Notes: generated by a model not told the origin, from the letters alone. 64,000 nt of DNA from Geosiphon pyriformis (GCA_016748015.1 JAAOMT010000435.1:220530-284529); one strand, 5' to 3'; positions 20,037-32,872 are shown, counted from the first letter of the stretch. Made by a program: numbers and translations.

Positions 20037-21848
20037 ATGGTTCTGTTAGTGGCTTTTTTTTCAAAAAAAAAGTTATTTTTGGTAATATTAAGCATTTTAA
20101 TAATAAGAAAAACATTTTTTTGATCAAATTTGGTCTTAATAATAATATGGTTTTGAATATAGATAATAATTTTAGTGATAGTAAAGATAGTAACTCTGTA
20201 ATTGGTATTAGTGATAAATTTTTTTTTGGTTCAGCTGCTATAATTTTTAAGGCCAAAATAATGTCTGGTGTAATTTGTGGTTTTTTTTTTGGTTTTTTTG
20301 ATTTTGATATGAATAAAAAAGTTGGTTTACTTCTATTTTCTCTTAATATTTTTTAAACAAAAAATAAATTGACTTCAAAATAGTAAAAACTTCAGTTAAA
20401 GTTGCTGTTAAAAAATCTTTTACTTTGAATATTAATTTGTTAGCAGTAAAAAACAAATCAGCAATAGCTAAAACTTAAACAATCAGAAAATTTTTTTCAT
20501 CAATCAATAATTTTGGAGAGGTTACTACTCTCTTAAAATTTGAAAAAATTATTAGATTAATGTTTATATTAAAAGAAAACATAAAAAAAACTACATTATT
20601 GGCTTAAGAAAAAAAGAATTATTGTAAACAACAATATTAAAAAACAAGTAATACATTTAGATTAGACTGTAATTATCAAAAAATTCTCATAAATACATCT
20701 AAAAAAATGATTGTTACTGCTTTTTCTAAGTTTGGTTAAGTGATGTCAATTTAATTACAATTAATTAGACTGTAACAAAAAACTGTAATAAAATTTGTTA
20801 AATTGGCTTAAGCAGATTAGTTGGCAGCAAAATAGTTATTTTTAATTAGAAAAGATTTGGTACATATGACAAAAGCTATAGAAGATTAAATGTTTAGATA
20901 TCTAGAAATCAGTTTAAAGTATTTTTGTTTACTTTATTCATAAGAATAACTGCTCATAATCTTAGTGCTCTATTAAAAAAGACAAATAAAAAAGCTTGCA
21001 TCATAAATTAATCATTTAAAATTGGAAATAGAGTTCACTGTACTATGGTTGGTTTTGAATTAAAAAAAAAACTTAAATTTATTTTTTACATAAATCTAAT
21101 TTTTAATAATATAAAACTTTCTTGAATTAGTATAAATTTGGTTTGATGTAAAAAATATGGACATTTTGAATACTTTGTTCTAAAATGTAATATATCTGGT
21201 ATATTACTTTTGTTTTCTAAAAATTTTTTAAAAAAGTTGTTTTGAAAGAGAATTATTTCTAGTTGGCCAGATTATATGCTAAAAAAAGTGTTTCTATTTC
21301 CTGTCCTGCCATATTTAGTGGCAAATTTTGGGCTTAAGTAGTTTCACTTACTGTTTTTTTTAATTATACTTGTTCTGATTTTGGTTTTGGTTCTGGATTT
21401 TTTTTTTAATACATTATGTATTAAAAAAAGTCTTCTAATTGTTCAAGATAATTTATCTATTAATGTTTATTTGATGTCTTTAAAATGCTCTTTAAAGCTT
21501 TTGGCAAATTAAGTATTAAATATTGTGCAAAAATTAAGCTTTGTGAATTTTGTGTTTATAATAACTATTTCTCAATCTTTTTTTTTTACTATGTTTGTAT
21601 CATTAAATTCGAATTTAGATTTGAATATAATTTTAAATAGCTTATCTGTATTATCTGTTCTTCTTTCTTTAATTGTAAATAAAAAAATTTTAGATTTGAA
21701 TTTAAGTAAATCAAAAATTCTAACCACTAAAATGAGTTGCTTGAAAACAAAAATAATGGCTTTTAAAGTTTCAATTAGTTTGGTTTTGGTAAAATTAAAT
21801 CAGTTGTGCTCTGGTTTGAACTCTCTAATACTTTCATTATTTCAATAA
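20037..21848 (+). pseudogene. LINE-1 ORF1 (RNA-binding protein) remnant
   Basis: It aligns with LINE-2 ORF1. KSFTLNINLL and KFFSSINNFG (about 20,415-20,515) match KSFALDIGLK and KLFSGINGFG. WSD-like and RLMFIL segments follow. A knuckle-like KYGHFEYFVLKC lies near 21,155-21,190. The open C-terminal piece 21,525-21,848 is Leu/Ser-rich with predicted coiled-coil character. ORF1 of this LINE class binds element RNA. Stops are frequent, so no product is expected. Confidence 0.65.
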
Positions 21849-21889
21849 CTAATTTAATATAAAAATTTACTACATGTAATATTCAGAGT

Positions 21890-24500
21890 ATCAATGTTTC
21901 TGCAAAGCAAGAAGACATTGTTTATTGGCATAAAAGTTTGAATAATATAGTTTTTATTATTATAGAAACAAAGTTAAGATCTAGTATTAAGCCATAGATT
22001 GTGAATAAATTTGATAGAGTACAAATTTTTATATCTGGTTTGGATAGAAGTTTTTTGGTGCTAGTGTGATTATTTTTATAAACAATTCTCTGGTTCAACA
22101 CATTTCTAAGATAAAAAAAGTTCTTAGTTAGGTTATTTTAATACAGTTTTTTTTAAAAGCAAAGCTTTCAGTTATGATATTGGATTTATATGTTGGTATT
22201 TCTGCTAAAATTAAGTTTGGTTAGGCTGTAAAAGTTAACTTTTGTATTGCTAAAGCAGTTAACTCCAGTACTTTTATGGTTTTAAATAAAGATTTCAATA
22301 AAAATAGACTTAAGAAGAATGTAAGTTTCAAGTTCTGTTTAAATTTAAGATTGGTCAATTTGTTTAATAAAAATTTATTAGTTAAAGTTTTCATTTAGAG
22401 CAATTTAAGAGATGTTAAAAAGATCATAAATTATATTTTTGTAAGTAAAAATTTGTTGTTAGTAGTAACTAGTTATAGAGTTAGCTCTGTTTCTGATTTT
22501 TTTGATATCAATCACAAAACAGTTTTGGTTTCAATTAGTTTGGGTGGTCTTTTAGATGTCTATTTGAATAATATGTGCAAGTAAGCTAATAAAAATTGCT
22601 GGAAATTCAAAATTAAGAATGCAAATTATGTCAAATTAATATAATTTAGAAAGTATTCTTCTGTCAAATTTTTAGTAATGGTAAAAAAGTTTTTAGAAGT
22701 TAAGATTTGTGAAAATTTAGACATCATATAAGAGCTGTTGAAAAAAGTAATAGTGAAATTAGTTGATAAAACATTTTCTAAATTTTGGTTCAGTAAGTTT
22801 TAGTGTTCAAGAAACAGGCAGTTTTTAAAATTTTTTGGATTAAAAATACTGATTGCCAAGATTGTTAAGAAATTAAGCTTAGATAATATAATTAAATTCG
22901 ATTGTTTTGCTAAAAAATAATCATTTTTGAATAATAAAAAAGCTTTTAAGATTATGAATATGATTTAAAATAGTAAAAAATTAATAAATATTTTTGAATA
23001 TTTGTTAACAGTTCAGAAGAAGTACAAAAAGTTCAAACTTTATAAGTTAAAAATGGCTAAAAAAACATTCATTAGAAAGACAATTAAGAAATACATAGAA
23101 AGTTTTTGTTCTAGTAAAGAAAGTATAATAAGTAGTATTTTGAATTGGTTTTTTTATAAAGTAGTTTTGGATTACTTAGTAATAAAAAATAAGTTGGTTT
23201 TGGAGCCAAAAAAAGTTAATCTTAATATTGACAAGATTATAAAAAATTGGACAAAAAAGTAAATTATATTTATAATAATATTTGATCTTTGGACTTGCCA
23301 ATATATATTATTAGACTATATAAATAATAATGCTTTTTTTGAAATAATAAAAAAGATTAGTATAAAAGAATTAATTATGATTATTAATGGTCTGCTTAAT
23401 AGCAAAGCTGTTAGATTATTTGGTATTCTTAATAAATTTTAGAAGCATAATAGTAATACTGTAGTAAGATGTCTTTTAGAACTTCTGAATACATGTTTAT
23501 TTCTTAATAATATTTTTGTTTTATGAAAAAAAATATAGATCTTGATAATTCCTAAGCCTTATAATTAAAATAGAGTTTTAATAAACACTTAACCTATTGC
23601 ATTAATTAAAACAACCAGAAAAATTCTCTATAAGACTCTTTTAAATCAAATTTTGTCTATATATAGTAAGTTTGATATTCTTTAAAGTAACAATTTTTTA
23701 ATATTAAAGAGCACTTTAATTCAGTCTCTTGTATTTGTTATTGAGTTTGTAATTAAAGATGTTTTAAAAAAAAACAGAGAACTGTAGTTGTTTCTATAAA
23801 ATATGTGCAAAGCATATGACTTAGTTAAATAATATTACTTAAAAACTAGCTTGCAACAAATCAAGATGTGCAATCAGTTTATTAAATTTTTTGGCAGCAT
23901 ATATAAAAATAAAATCAACAGAGTAATGATTAATTTTGGTTTCTTAAATGGCTATAAAGTATATGATTTTTTTATCTTTTCTTTAAAAATTTTTTATGAT
24001 TTATTTTTATATAAAATTAAGAGATATGAACATTTATGTAGATATCAAATTAATATCAAGTTTGTAGCCAAAACAGATAAAATTGAGAATAATGATAAAA
24101 TAACTTCTTTTTTTTCTGCTAATATATTTGTAAATAACACAATTTGGATTGAAAATTGTTAAGTTTTTATAAAATATTCTTTGGACATTATGAGTGAATT
24201 TTTTATAATCAATAATATTTTAATAAACAATAAAAAAACAGTGGTTATTTTTATTAATCAAAGTGTTAAGATTGTTTTTTTAAAAATTAGTGGCCTACTA
24301 ATTTCAATTGCCAAGAAAAGTAAAGTACACAAATACCTAGAAATATTTTTATCAACTGAGAGGTTATTAAAGCCAAATTTGGCTAAGATTCATTCTGATA
24401 TTCAATTTTTTGTTAATGTAATACTTAAAAAAACTATTATAGATAAACAGTTCTTTTATTTGGTGTTGGCTGTCTTGTAGTCTATTGTCAGCTATAGGTT
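21890..24500 (+). pseudogene. LINE-1 ORF2: endonuclease and reverse transcriptase remnant
   Basis: The endonuclease region gives IIETKLRS (about 21,960), VIMILDLYVGISAK (about 22,165-22,210), FNKNRLKKNVSFKFCLNLRLV (about 22,290-22,360), IINYIFVSKN (22,425-22,455) and INHKTVLVSISLGG (22,507-22,550). These line up with LINE-2 at 30,240-30,520. Endonuclease Asp of GDFN and TDH are replaced or shifted. RT is best seen at 23,851-24,162, ending ANIFVNNTIWIENC. There the catalytic FVDD of LINE-2 is FVNN. The next piece (24,181-24,480) is the RT thumb region. Coding is broken by many stops. Confidence 0.75.
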
Positions 24501-26042
24501 TTAGTTTAGTTTTGTTTTATCTAATATGTATTATAAATAAAACATTATGATTAGAAAAAATCTCAAATCCAAAGCCAATTTACTATATAATTTTTCTAGT
24601 AAAGCATTGTACTATCTTTCTTTTTATGGTTTAAAGTCATTTAAATAAATACAGACCAAAAATAAATTAATATCTGTAGTGTATTTCTTTAATGCTTTAG
24701 GCATTTTTAGACAATTGTTTTATCAAACTTGTAAATTTTGGACTGAACTTTTTCAAATTTCTTGTAATGTTCTGTAAAATTGCATATCAGTTTTGTTAAT
24801 AATTTTTTTGGTCAATGGTTTGTTTTTAAGTAATAATTTGCTTAGTATATTTTATAATCTTAGAAAATTTTAATGTCTAATATTTTAAAAAAGTTTTTGT
24901 ATTATAATTTAATTTGTTTTTTGAAAAAATTTAGAATGGTATTTGAAAATAGGCTTTTAAACAAAAAAAATAGTATAATAAATTGAAAAACATTTTATTA
25001 TTAAAAAAAGTTAGATTTTAGAAGCCTTGTACTATTTTGGTTCAGATTGGCATCAAAGTTTTTGCACACTATCTGTTAATTTTGCTTAAAATAATATGTT
25101 ATATGATTTGAGTATTCTGAAATCTAACAAGTTTTTTGATATGTATAAACATTTATATAAGATTTAGTCTAATATTATCAAGATGTATACAAATGGTTCT
25201 TTAAAAAACATAAGTTTTGCTAATATTACCAATAGGACTGTCATGTATTTTTCAGCCATAAATGTGAATATTAAAATTGAAATAAATAGTTTTCTGTTAT
25301 CTATTTTGGTTGAATTACAGACTGTTGTTTTGTTTTTGGAGTGTATTGTTTTGTTTTGTGTGGTAATTTTGCATCTGAATAGCCAGACAGCTATTGATAT
25401 TTGTGTTGTTGAAAAAGATTTTGTGATGTCTAACTTTTGTAATTATTATTGAATAGAAAAAAGACATATTGCAAATTTAATAAGAGATAAGGATTTTTTA
25501 GTTAAATAGATAAAAATCAAGAGTCATTTGGAAATTTCAAACAATGAAAAAGCAGGTCAAATAATAAATGAAACTATTAGTTTTTCTTTGTTTCTGCCAA
25601 GTAAAATACATGAACATTATATTGTAATAACAAAGCTGTTTCTAATAATACTCAATATTTTATTTATAATATGTACTGTTCTATTTGTTGTACTTAATAA
25701 GAAGTTGGTTTTGATTGTAAAATAGTATCAAGCAATTTAATTAAAAACATAGATTAGTTGTCTACTGTAAAAGTATAACATCTTAATTAGCATATGTTGT
25801 TTAAATTTACTAGCAGAGTTTCTGTCAATTTGTGCACATATTTAATAAAAGCTATACATAAATATTTGCCAATAGCAATTAGAAAAAGATTGTATAATAA
25901 GAAGTATTTGAGTGTATTGTACTTATTTTATGACAAAGTAAAACTTCCAAATTATGTCTTTATTTGCACTAGAAGTGTTAAATTTTGTGAAAAAATATTG
26001 TTAGAGTTTTCTAATCTTTGAAAATTATTGGTTGGAGTTTGT

Positions 26043-26043
<1 letters not shown>
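24501..26043 (+). pseudogene. LINE-1 ORF2: RNase H domain and C-terminal region remnant
   Basis: RNase H lies at 25,183-25,452. It has MYTNGSLKN for YTDSS (Asp to Asn), SILVELQTVVLFLEC with the Glu kept, and HLNSQTAIDIC for FTDSQ (Asp to Asn). VKIKSHLEISNNEKA-like (about 25,515-25,560) replaces the KSHSG region. The C-terminal part 25,794-26,021 shows SYLIKA-type and HKYLPIAIRKRLYNKKYLSV, matching HHHLPMAKRKKLYNLRYPSI in LINE-2. It ends within LLVGVCV at the LINE-2 insertion. Confidence 0.8.

Positions 26044-26095
<52 letters not shown>
26044..26095 (-). repeat. Poly-A tail of LINE-2 (52 T on plus)
   Basis: An uninterrupted run of 52 T follows GGAGTTTGTG of LINE-1 and precedes the LINE-2 3' UTR. 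Uninterrupted length suggests a fairly recent insertion. It also makes this spot prone to assembly length error. Confidence 0.9.
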
Positions 26096-26097
<2 letters not shown>

Positions 26098-26218
26098 TAA
26101 AGATTTTACGAGTGCAGTCCAACTACTACCTAAGTATATAAAATACACAGAATCTAAATTAAGCATGATTCATGCTTTTTCTACACGTAACTAGCCACTC
26201 GGACCAACCAAGGCAGCA
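26096..26218 (-). repeat. LINE-2 3' UTR, shared with half-LINEs
   Basis: In the minus sense it contains TAGTTACGTGTAGAAAAAGC, then ATTTAGATTCTGTGTATT and GTAGTTGGACTGCACTCGTAAA before the A tail. Related strings in the same order end LINE-3 (47,515-47,615), HL-1 (41,160-41,280) and HL-2 (54,585-54,700). This is the likely recognition site for the LINE RT. Confidence 0.75.
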
Positions 26219-29200
26219 CTATGCATCCATAATTCCTGCTACAAAAAAACCACTAAAGAAACCAAAGTCCAATTTTGTAAGACATGAGTGCAACCCAAAG
26301 CACATGTGAACATCCAACCTGAGACCAAAATCTTGGATTGACCCAGCAGACCACAAAGAAGACAGACCAGACACTGAAGAAAAAAAAGAGCTGTCTCATG
26401 GCAGAAGGTTATGCTTTTCATAATAAGATCTCAACTTAGCTGTTGGTATCCAAACGGCTGACCTGTGACTTTCAGCAAAATAACAAACAAAATTGACAAC
26501 CAACATACTTCCACCAAAACCAGCATCTAAATGGCTTACTGTGTCAGCCACTCAGCCTTTCAACACAAGACTTTTAACTAATGCTGTGAATAGATCAATA
26601 GAAGATCCAGCCTCAAGCAGCAAATTAGCAATCGCATTTCCATCAGTAGAAATTCTCAGTGTCACATTTCACTCCATAGAAGCATCAAACAACAAAGTTT
26701 CCCTAATATTGGCATCATGAACACAAGAAAACACGTGATTAGAGTCTTCCACCAATCCACACCAAATGCAGACAATACTTGGATATCTCAGATTGTATAA
26801 TTTTTTCCTTTTGGCCATTGGTAAGTGGTGGTGAAGCACCTTTATAAGATATGACTGAAGTGTCACTGATGCATTACTGGTGTAGCCATATTTGATCTTG
26901 CCATCAGGATGCCAAACACAAAAGGTTTTGGCCTTATCAAAACAGTCACAAAAACCTGCACTAATAAAGCTACCAACACATTTGGCTTCCCAACTGACAA
27001 AGTGAACAGCATTAAACAATTTTTTGACAACATGACAAGCATTTCCGGAGACAGGCCTGTCTTCAACTCTAAGAAAGTAATAAAAAACCACAAGAGGCAG
27101 AAAAAACTTAGAAGCAACAGTGGCATCAGCATAAAAATTGGCACATTCATTTCCAACAACACCAGAATGACTCTTGACTTTGTTCCAATTAACTGATAAG
27201 TCTTTTCTAGAGATAATGCAGCGAATATGTTCTTTTTTGATCCAGCATTTGTCATGAAAATTAGGACTAAACATATCACCACCAGATTCGCACAAGTTCA
27301 GTGAAGTCTGGCTGTCAGTAAACAAATTAATAGACTGAGAAGTGGGCACACACTCTAAAACAAGTGCAATGGCTTGCAGCTCCACCAGAGTTGAGGACAA
27401 CAACTCATCCACCTTGACCCCAATGCTAATGTTTGCATCTGGAAAGTAGGTGGCAGCACCATCACAAACACTCAACAAACCCAAACTTTTGACAGAACTA
27501 TCTGTATAGATGGTTACAGAACTCAAATCAGAATTCAGCAAATGTTCATTGATGTAACCAAAGTTACAAAAAGAGTCAGTGAGAGCTGAACAATAAGGCA
27601 ACACCACACAATTTGACAAACCAGACAGGAACCAGGCCTCTAGGATCCAGCTTCTTTTATCTGCGAAAAGTGTTCTACTTAAAACATGCACCTTGGCAGT
27701 CCAAAAGCTGATGAACAAACACTATGCCATACCTCCTAAGAGATCTTGCCACACACAAATAAGACTTTAAACCGAGCACATCCAAAACTGCGATACTATT
27801 CTTGGCCCAAAAAACATCAGGCAGATTACCACCCAATGAGAGGTTGCACAACTTGAGAACATGTGTCACACCAGCCAAAAAACAATTTGTGAGATCAATT
27901 AGCAAATTGATCGAAACTCTTAGAGAGTGCTGGAACATCCAGCTAGTGGCTTGCAACTCCATGGTTCTGTGCTCGAATAGTTTACCAAGGATTCCATCAG
28001 CATTCACAAACACAACCAAGCCAGCCAATATATTCTCAGCCAGTACTTGTTCAAAAGTCCTTAAACCATATAATTCTGAATAATACAAAGTCTCATTTGG
28101 AAAATTCTTGGGTAGATTGGCCTTGAGCTTTAATCTCTTCCTCAACATTTTGTCTCACTTTTCACAAACACTCTTAAAGATACAACTAAACTGTAGCCTG
28201 TAACTAATTATGGGCTGCAGAACAGCAGAGACTAAATACAAAAATTGCTTTTCAGTAATAGTCTTCCTTAACACTACATTTGAAAAGAACCTAATATCCA
28301 AATAGGCTTTGGCTAAACTTGGCTTAGATAGGCTATCTGTAGAAAAAAAAATCCCTAAGTATCAGTAAGACACACCCTTCTTGGCAATAAAAATCCTAGA
28401 GCCACTGATTGACAAAGAAATCTCCCTGGCCCCTCAATTGATAGGAATAACAACTGTTTTGTCTGTGTTGATAGCAATATCATTAATTGAAAAAAATTTA
28501 TTTGCAACATCCAAAATGCATTGTGTGGCCGCCAGACAATTCCCAACCCAAATAGTGTCATCCACAAAGGCACTGGCTGCAAAATAGGAGGTTTTGCCAC
28601 CCTTAGGGTCAGCTCTACCTGTTCTGGTAAAAAATTTAGAATTCAATCTATAGCCACACAATTGTTCATGCCTTTTGACCTTACAAAGCAAAAAGTCATA
28701 AAAGATCTTCCACAACAATGGTGAAAAAACTTCTTCTTAATCCAACCCATTATGAACAACATATCCATCAGTTAGACTAAAGTTTGTCATTACCCGATTG
28801 GTCTGATTATTGTGTATATTTCCAAAAAGTTTAATAAAACAGAGGCACATTTTGATCTTAGTTAGACTATTTTACAGATAAAGCCATCTGACTGAGTCAT
28901 AAGCTTTTTGCATATTCTGAAGCACCAGCCACAGCTCTCTGTTCTTCTCAAATGCATCTTCAATGATAGAACCAACAGTGAAGATAGGAGTTTGAGTAGA
29001 TGTACCCTTTAAAACTAAAAAATTGTCCCCACAAAGGACATCAGAAACACTACAAGCCAGAGATATTCTGTTAGACAGAACCTTAGACAGTATCTTCTTG
29101 GCTGTCTCAATCAAAGCTATTGGTCTGATATTGGTAAGTGTTCCTTCTCAATTATAGAACTTTGATATCATGAAAATCCAGACTTGCTTTCACTGTGAAA

Positions 29201-30850
29201 AAACTGCCCTTAACTTTAAGCACACATTAAGAATGTTAAGCAGACCACCCAAAACCTGAGCATCTCCATGCTTCCAAAGCTTATTAGGAATACCAGACAT
29301 GCCAGCAGCTTTTCTATCAGGCAGTTTTTTGACTATTAAGAGAAACTCATCTGATTTAATCATATTCATGACCTTTGAAAATGCATTATTACTAACATGG
29401 TCTAAGGGAGCATATTGATTAGACCAACAAACAGGCAGAGAGACAGGAGCAACTCATTTCCTCGTCCATCCCTCCATGATGTCATCAACAGCAGATTTAA
29501 CCTTCTTGAACTCCAAAATTAACTCATTGTTCAATATTAGATGGTTCAGCACAACTTTTTTGAATGGCCAATCCAAAACACTTTTGATCATAAGTCCCTT
29601 ATTGGAGCTAAAGTTTTCTATTCATTTGTCTATTGCTCTTCTGATTGAAATATCTCTGGCCATCCTAAACTCATAATATTTAGACTTTCAGTACACTTTT
29701 TTAACTCTTAATAGGTGTTGAAGAATGCTCACCCTGGTCTCATTATCATTAAACATTGTGCACACTTTGGAGGCCCCCTTATTATCAAGATTAGACCACA
29801 CCTTAAAGAGGTGAACAGCATCCAATTTTTCACCCAAGCTCAAACATTTCACCAACTTGGCCACCAACAATTCCAACTTGAAAAACTTTGAAGACAGCTT
29901 ATTTTTTAAACAATCAAACTCACTAAACCAATGTCTAGAAAACACCTTATCTGCTGAGTAAAAAACCACATCCTTAAGAATTTTCCACATGACATTCAAA
30001 TCTCCATTAACTTTTGTATTATTAAATGAAACCATGTTTTCCAAGAACTTGTCTAAAGAATATTCCCTAAAGTGTGACCACTTATTAGCATCCACATCCT
30101 TGATCTTGAATTTCCATTTATCTTTATTGGTCTGTTTATGCTTACTATTGAGATGAGAATCCAAGAGACCACCCAAACCAACAGAAACCAGAACAGCATT
30201 ATGATCAGTATTAAAGAAATCAGAGACAGAAGTGACTTCATGACCAGCCAAAGCAGATGACAAATTTTTGCTCACAAAAATGTAGTCAATAATCTTCACA
30301 ACACCCCAGGAATTGCTTCAAGTGGAAGCTTTGACCAAAGGATGTCTGCTAAAGGAGTTGACCAACCCCAAATCTGAGCAAAACTTAAGATTACCACTTT
30401 TCCTAGATCTATCTTCATTGAAGTCACCACCCAGAATTATGAATGTAGAAAAATTAGCAGTCTTGGCAATAAAAGAGTTAATTTCACAAGCTTGGCCAAA
30501 TCTAGTCTCAGCAGAAGCACCTGCATACAGGCCCAAAATCACAACTGACAACTTGCCCTTAAAAAGAAGCCGAATAGAGAGAAGATAACCAGGTACCTCC
30601 TCAATCTTAGAAACATGATGAACAAGAGAATTGTTTACAATAATCATCACTCCAGCACCAAGAAACCCATTGTCCAAACCAGAAAAGAATATTTTCATTT
30701 CATCAAACTTGTTCATAATCCAAGGTCTAATATTAGACCTCAACTTCATTTCCGTAACAATAGAAACCATATTCCCAAAATCAATATGCCAATGAACAAC
30801 ATCTTTCTGTTTGGCAGAGACATTGATACCACAAACATTGTATGTTGCAA
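26219..30850 (-). pseudogene. LINE-2 ORF2: AP endonuclease, reverse transcriptase, RNase H
   Basis: Endonuclease (about 30,850-29,950) has ATYNVCGINV, VTEMK (catalytic Glu), LGGDFNED, IIDYIFVS and TDHNAVLV, so all catalytic motifs are kept. RT (about 29,400-28,300) has NIRPIALIETAKK, then LVLQNMQKAYDSV, where the block A Asp is Asn (GAT to AAT near 28,915), and AFVDDTIW (about 28,560) intact. RNase H (27,500-27,060) has IYTDSS, LVELQAIALVLE, LFTDSQ and KVKSHSGVVGNECANFYAD, a complete acidic set with His. The C-terminus contains SYYEKHNLLP and stops at TAG 26,219-26,221. One indel lies between about 27,640 and 27,570. Stops near 29,677, 29,454, 29,115, 28,720 and 26,690 sit at probable Trp, Arg or Gln codons. 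Confidence 0.9.
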
Positions 30851-30868
30851 TTTTTCAAACCAGCTCCA

Positions 30869-32527
30869 TCATTGAGAAGGATGAACATTGGGAACCAAAC
30901 CAGCATTGTCAATTTTGGCCAAGAGACCCATAACTGTGACTGAAAGATTGTGCAGAGTTTTCTCTATTTTAGAAACAACTGAAGGATCAAAAACCGCCAC
31001 TTCCACAATAGTTTCACCACTAGTGGCCACACCTGAACTCTCATTCATCACTATATCTGCCCCTTGATTCTGTGATGAAAAGGTCACTAATGGCTAACAT
31101 CCAGGGCTAGGCTGGGAAACCATTGGTCCAGGTGAGTCCAACCTCTTAGCCAACTTGTCCACGCATTCCACGAGGCTGGCAAAACTATGCTCAAGAGCAG
31201 CAAATCTATTATTTAATTTCACAGACACCAATAGAGTAGGTTTTATCTCTAAAGAGAAACCAGAAAAAGCTGATTCATCACATACAGGGAGAGAAGAGAA
31301 AGAAGACCCACCAACAATATTGGCCCATGAAATGCCACCAAAAGACACAGGATGAAAGATTAGAGCAGAGTGCTTTGCATAGATAGAAGCCAGCCTGCTT
31401 TTATTACTCTCAGACAATATCCTGCGAGCTAGTCCACCAGAGGAAGTTTTCTTATTCACAGAACAATCCAGAGATGTATGACCCAAATTCTCATACTTAA
31501 CACACTTAGCAGAATCCAGGTAAGCTCAACACAGATTGGCACCCTTCAAGACAGGTGTGGTTCTCATAACTGCATTAATTAAAGCAGCAGAGTCAAAACA
31601 GACAATAGCACACCTGGTCCAGACATATGTAACAAGGTGTCGATCAATGACACATGTTTTCTCACCTACAGAACTAATGAAGTCCCAGATATCATGTGCA
31701 TTAGTGCCTATTGGCAGTGTATAGAGCAAAGCCCTATGCTGATCTCTTGTGTTCCATGATTCCTTGTCCGAATTAGCCTTAGCCACTTTTACAGCATCTT
31801 TCCTGATCAAGATGGACCATCTAGCTGCGACCAAATCAGCTTGATCCAATTGGACAAATTCAACTACTGTCTTTTGCCATAGCCCTACCAATTGCATTTT
31901 GATTAACACAACAGAACCAAATTCAGAAAGTGCAGCATGCACAGTCTCAACTAATGTTCCAACCAGAATTTTCTCCACCATCACAGCCCGATCTGAATAA
32001 CCAGTTGGTTTCTTAAGATTAGTGTTAACTAAGATTTTTGCATCCCCAGCCTTTTTTGAAGCCTGCACCAAGCTCAATTCGGAAGTAAACGTTGCTCTAA
32101 TAATCCCAGCAAATCTTGAGAAGGTAGAGGCCCCTCCAAAACCATTGATTCCTGAAAATAATTTCCTGACTGCAGAAAGTTTCTCTTGAGAGGATTTCCC
32201 AGTCACTTTTTTTAACCCAATATCCAAAGCAAATGACTTTTGAACAGGAACATTAACCAGATTTTTCAAAGGAAAAGGAAGTTCTAAATAACCACCTGAC
32301 AGAACATTATCATTACTATTATTGCTCAGAAAATTAATTTTAGTAACCACCTTAGGCCTTTTGGGTGTTTGGTTAACGTCTTTTTCTTTCAAAAGATTAC
32401 TTTTGCCATAATCAACACTAGTCTTCTCAATCAAAAACTCCTCTTCTATGTTCACACTGTTGGATTCAATGGTATCTCCAGCCTCAGACCCCCAAAAACC
32501 ACCAACCGCTTTATCAGACACAACCAT
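30869..32527 (-). pseudogene. LINE-2 ORF1: RNA-binding protein with RRM-like folds and damaged zinc knuckle
   Basis: It starts MVVSDKAVGG, the first ATG of the long frame, and runs 553 codons interrupted by TGA (31,526-31,528, a Trp site: LC-stop-AY) and TAG (31,094-31,096, a Gln site: GC-stop-PL). N-terminal Ser/Asn-rich residues come first. An RRM-like segment follows (VGTLVETVHAALSEFGSVVL, with KTVVEFVQ later), then a second similar fold (TCVIDRHLVTY, CAIVCFDSAALINAV). Next is KCVKYENLGHTSLDC, a CCHC knuckle whose second Cys is Tyr. The C-terminal part alternates hydrophobic heptads (RFAALEHSFASLVECVDKLAKRL), a probable coiled coil. It is the RNA chaperone of the element. Confidence 0.85.
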
Positions 32528-32770
32528 TTTTTGAGCAACACTGTTCTTTAGAACACCACCTTTTTTTTTTTTCTAGAAGCAATGTCTTTACTAACAGTAT
32601 CAGCACTAAAGCTTTTGGCAGACTTCTTTATTACAGCAATACTGGGACCAACAATGGTCTTGTAATCAAGCAGAAACAGTTTGGATTTATTGTACTGAAT
32701 TGTAAAAAAACTTCTTTTTCAAAAAACTTATGACTCTTTTTTAGGAATTTGGGATGAAGGAGAGAAAGAA
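32528..32770 (-). promoter_or_regulatory. LINE-2 5' UTR / internal promoter region
   Basis: Non-coding sequence lies upstream of ORF1, including an A/T-run (32,561-32,573) and, at the extreme 5' end in the minus sense, a pyrimidine-rich CTTCTTTCTCTCCTTC. The first part aligns with LINE-3 at 38,740-38,835. Promoter function is inferred only from position. Confidence 0.45.
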
Positions 32771-32774
32771 GTTT

Positions 32775-32872
32775 TTTTTTTATTATGTTATCTAATAATT
32801 TATAATATATTATTGTTTAATTTATGTTATATTTAACTACTAATTGTTTTTTATATTACTTTATGAATAATA
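32775..32872 (-). repeat. Truncated 3' LTR of Gypsy-3
   Basis: Only the last 100 bp or so of the TGTTA-family LTR remain (TAATTGTTTTTTATA..., ending TTATGAATAATA). They are followed by polypurine tract and the standard tail TAATATTAAG. The rest of the LTR is absent where LINE-2 begins. Confidence 0.65.

Larger units (their letters stand above)
19890..26043 (+). mobile_element. LINE-1: decayed plus-strand non-LTR retrotransposon, 3' end missing
   Basis: It begins near AAAGAACATAATTTTG, about 15 bp right of the Gypsy-2 LTR. The same start-like string is seen at LINE-3 (about 38,690). It contains ORF1 (20,037-21,850), an endonuclease region (about 21,890-22,800), RT (about 23,000-24,500) and RNase H with C-terminal region (25,183-26,040). 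It is interrupted by the poly-T tail of LINE-2 at 26,044. The missing C-terminus and 3' UTR are not found on the other side of LINE-2. Confidence 0.8.
26044..32770 (-). mobile_element. LINE-2: best preserved non-LTR retrotransposon (ORF1, EN, RT, RNase H)
   Basis: From the minus-strand 5' end this has a 5' UTR with CTTCTTTCTCTCC, ORF1 (32,527-30,869), ORF2 with AP endonuclease, RT and RNase H (about 30,850-26,219), a 3' UTR (26,218-26,096) and a poly-A tail (52 T on plus, 26,044-26,095). Base composition is clearly richer in G and C than both flanks. Only a few stops and one frameshift break the ORFs. The single RNase H after RT and the AP-type endonuclease place it with I/Tad1-like LINEs. 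Its 5' end is estimated, and no clear target duplication was found. Confidence 0.9.

Noticed and set aside
25183-25725. Plus-strand ORFs of 89 and 65 codons as separate genes
   Set aside because: They are pieces of the LINE-1 RNase H and following region (MYTNGS, VELQTVV, LNSQTA), broken by transitions.
26863-27282. Open frame of 139 codons on minus overlapping LINE-2 RNase H, and a 95-codon plus frame at 26,909-27,196
   Set aside because: Both are shadows of the RNase H frame, which carries the conserved YTDSS, ELQ, TDSQ and KSHSG motifs. They have no motif of their own.
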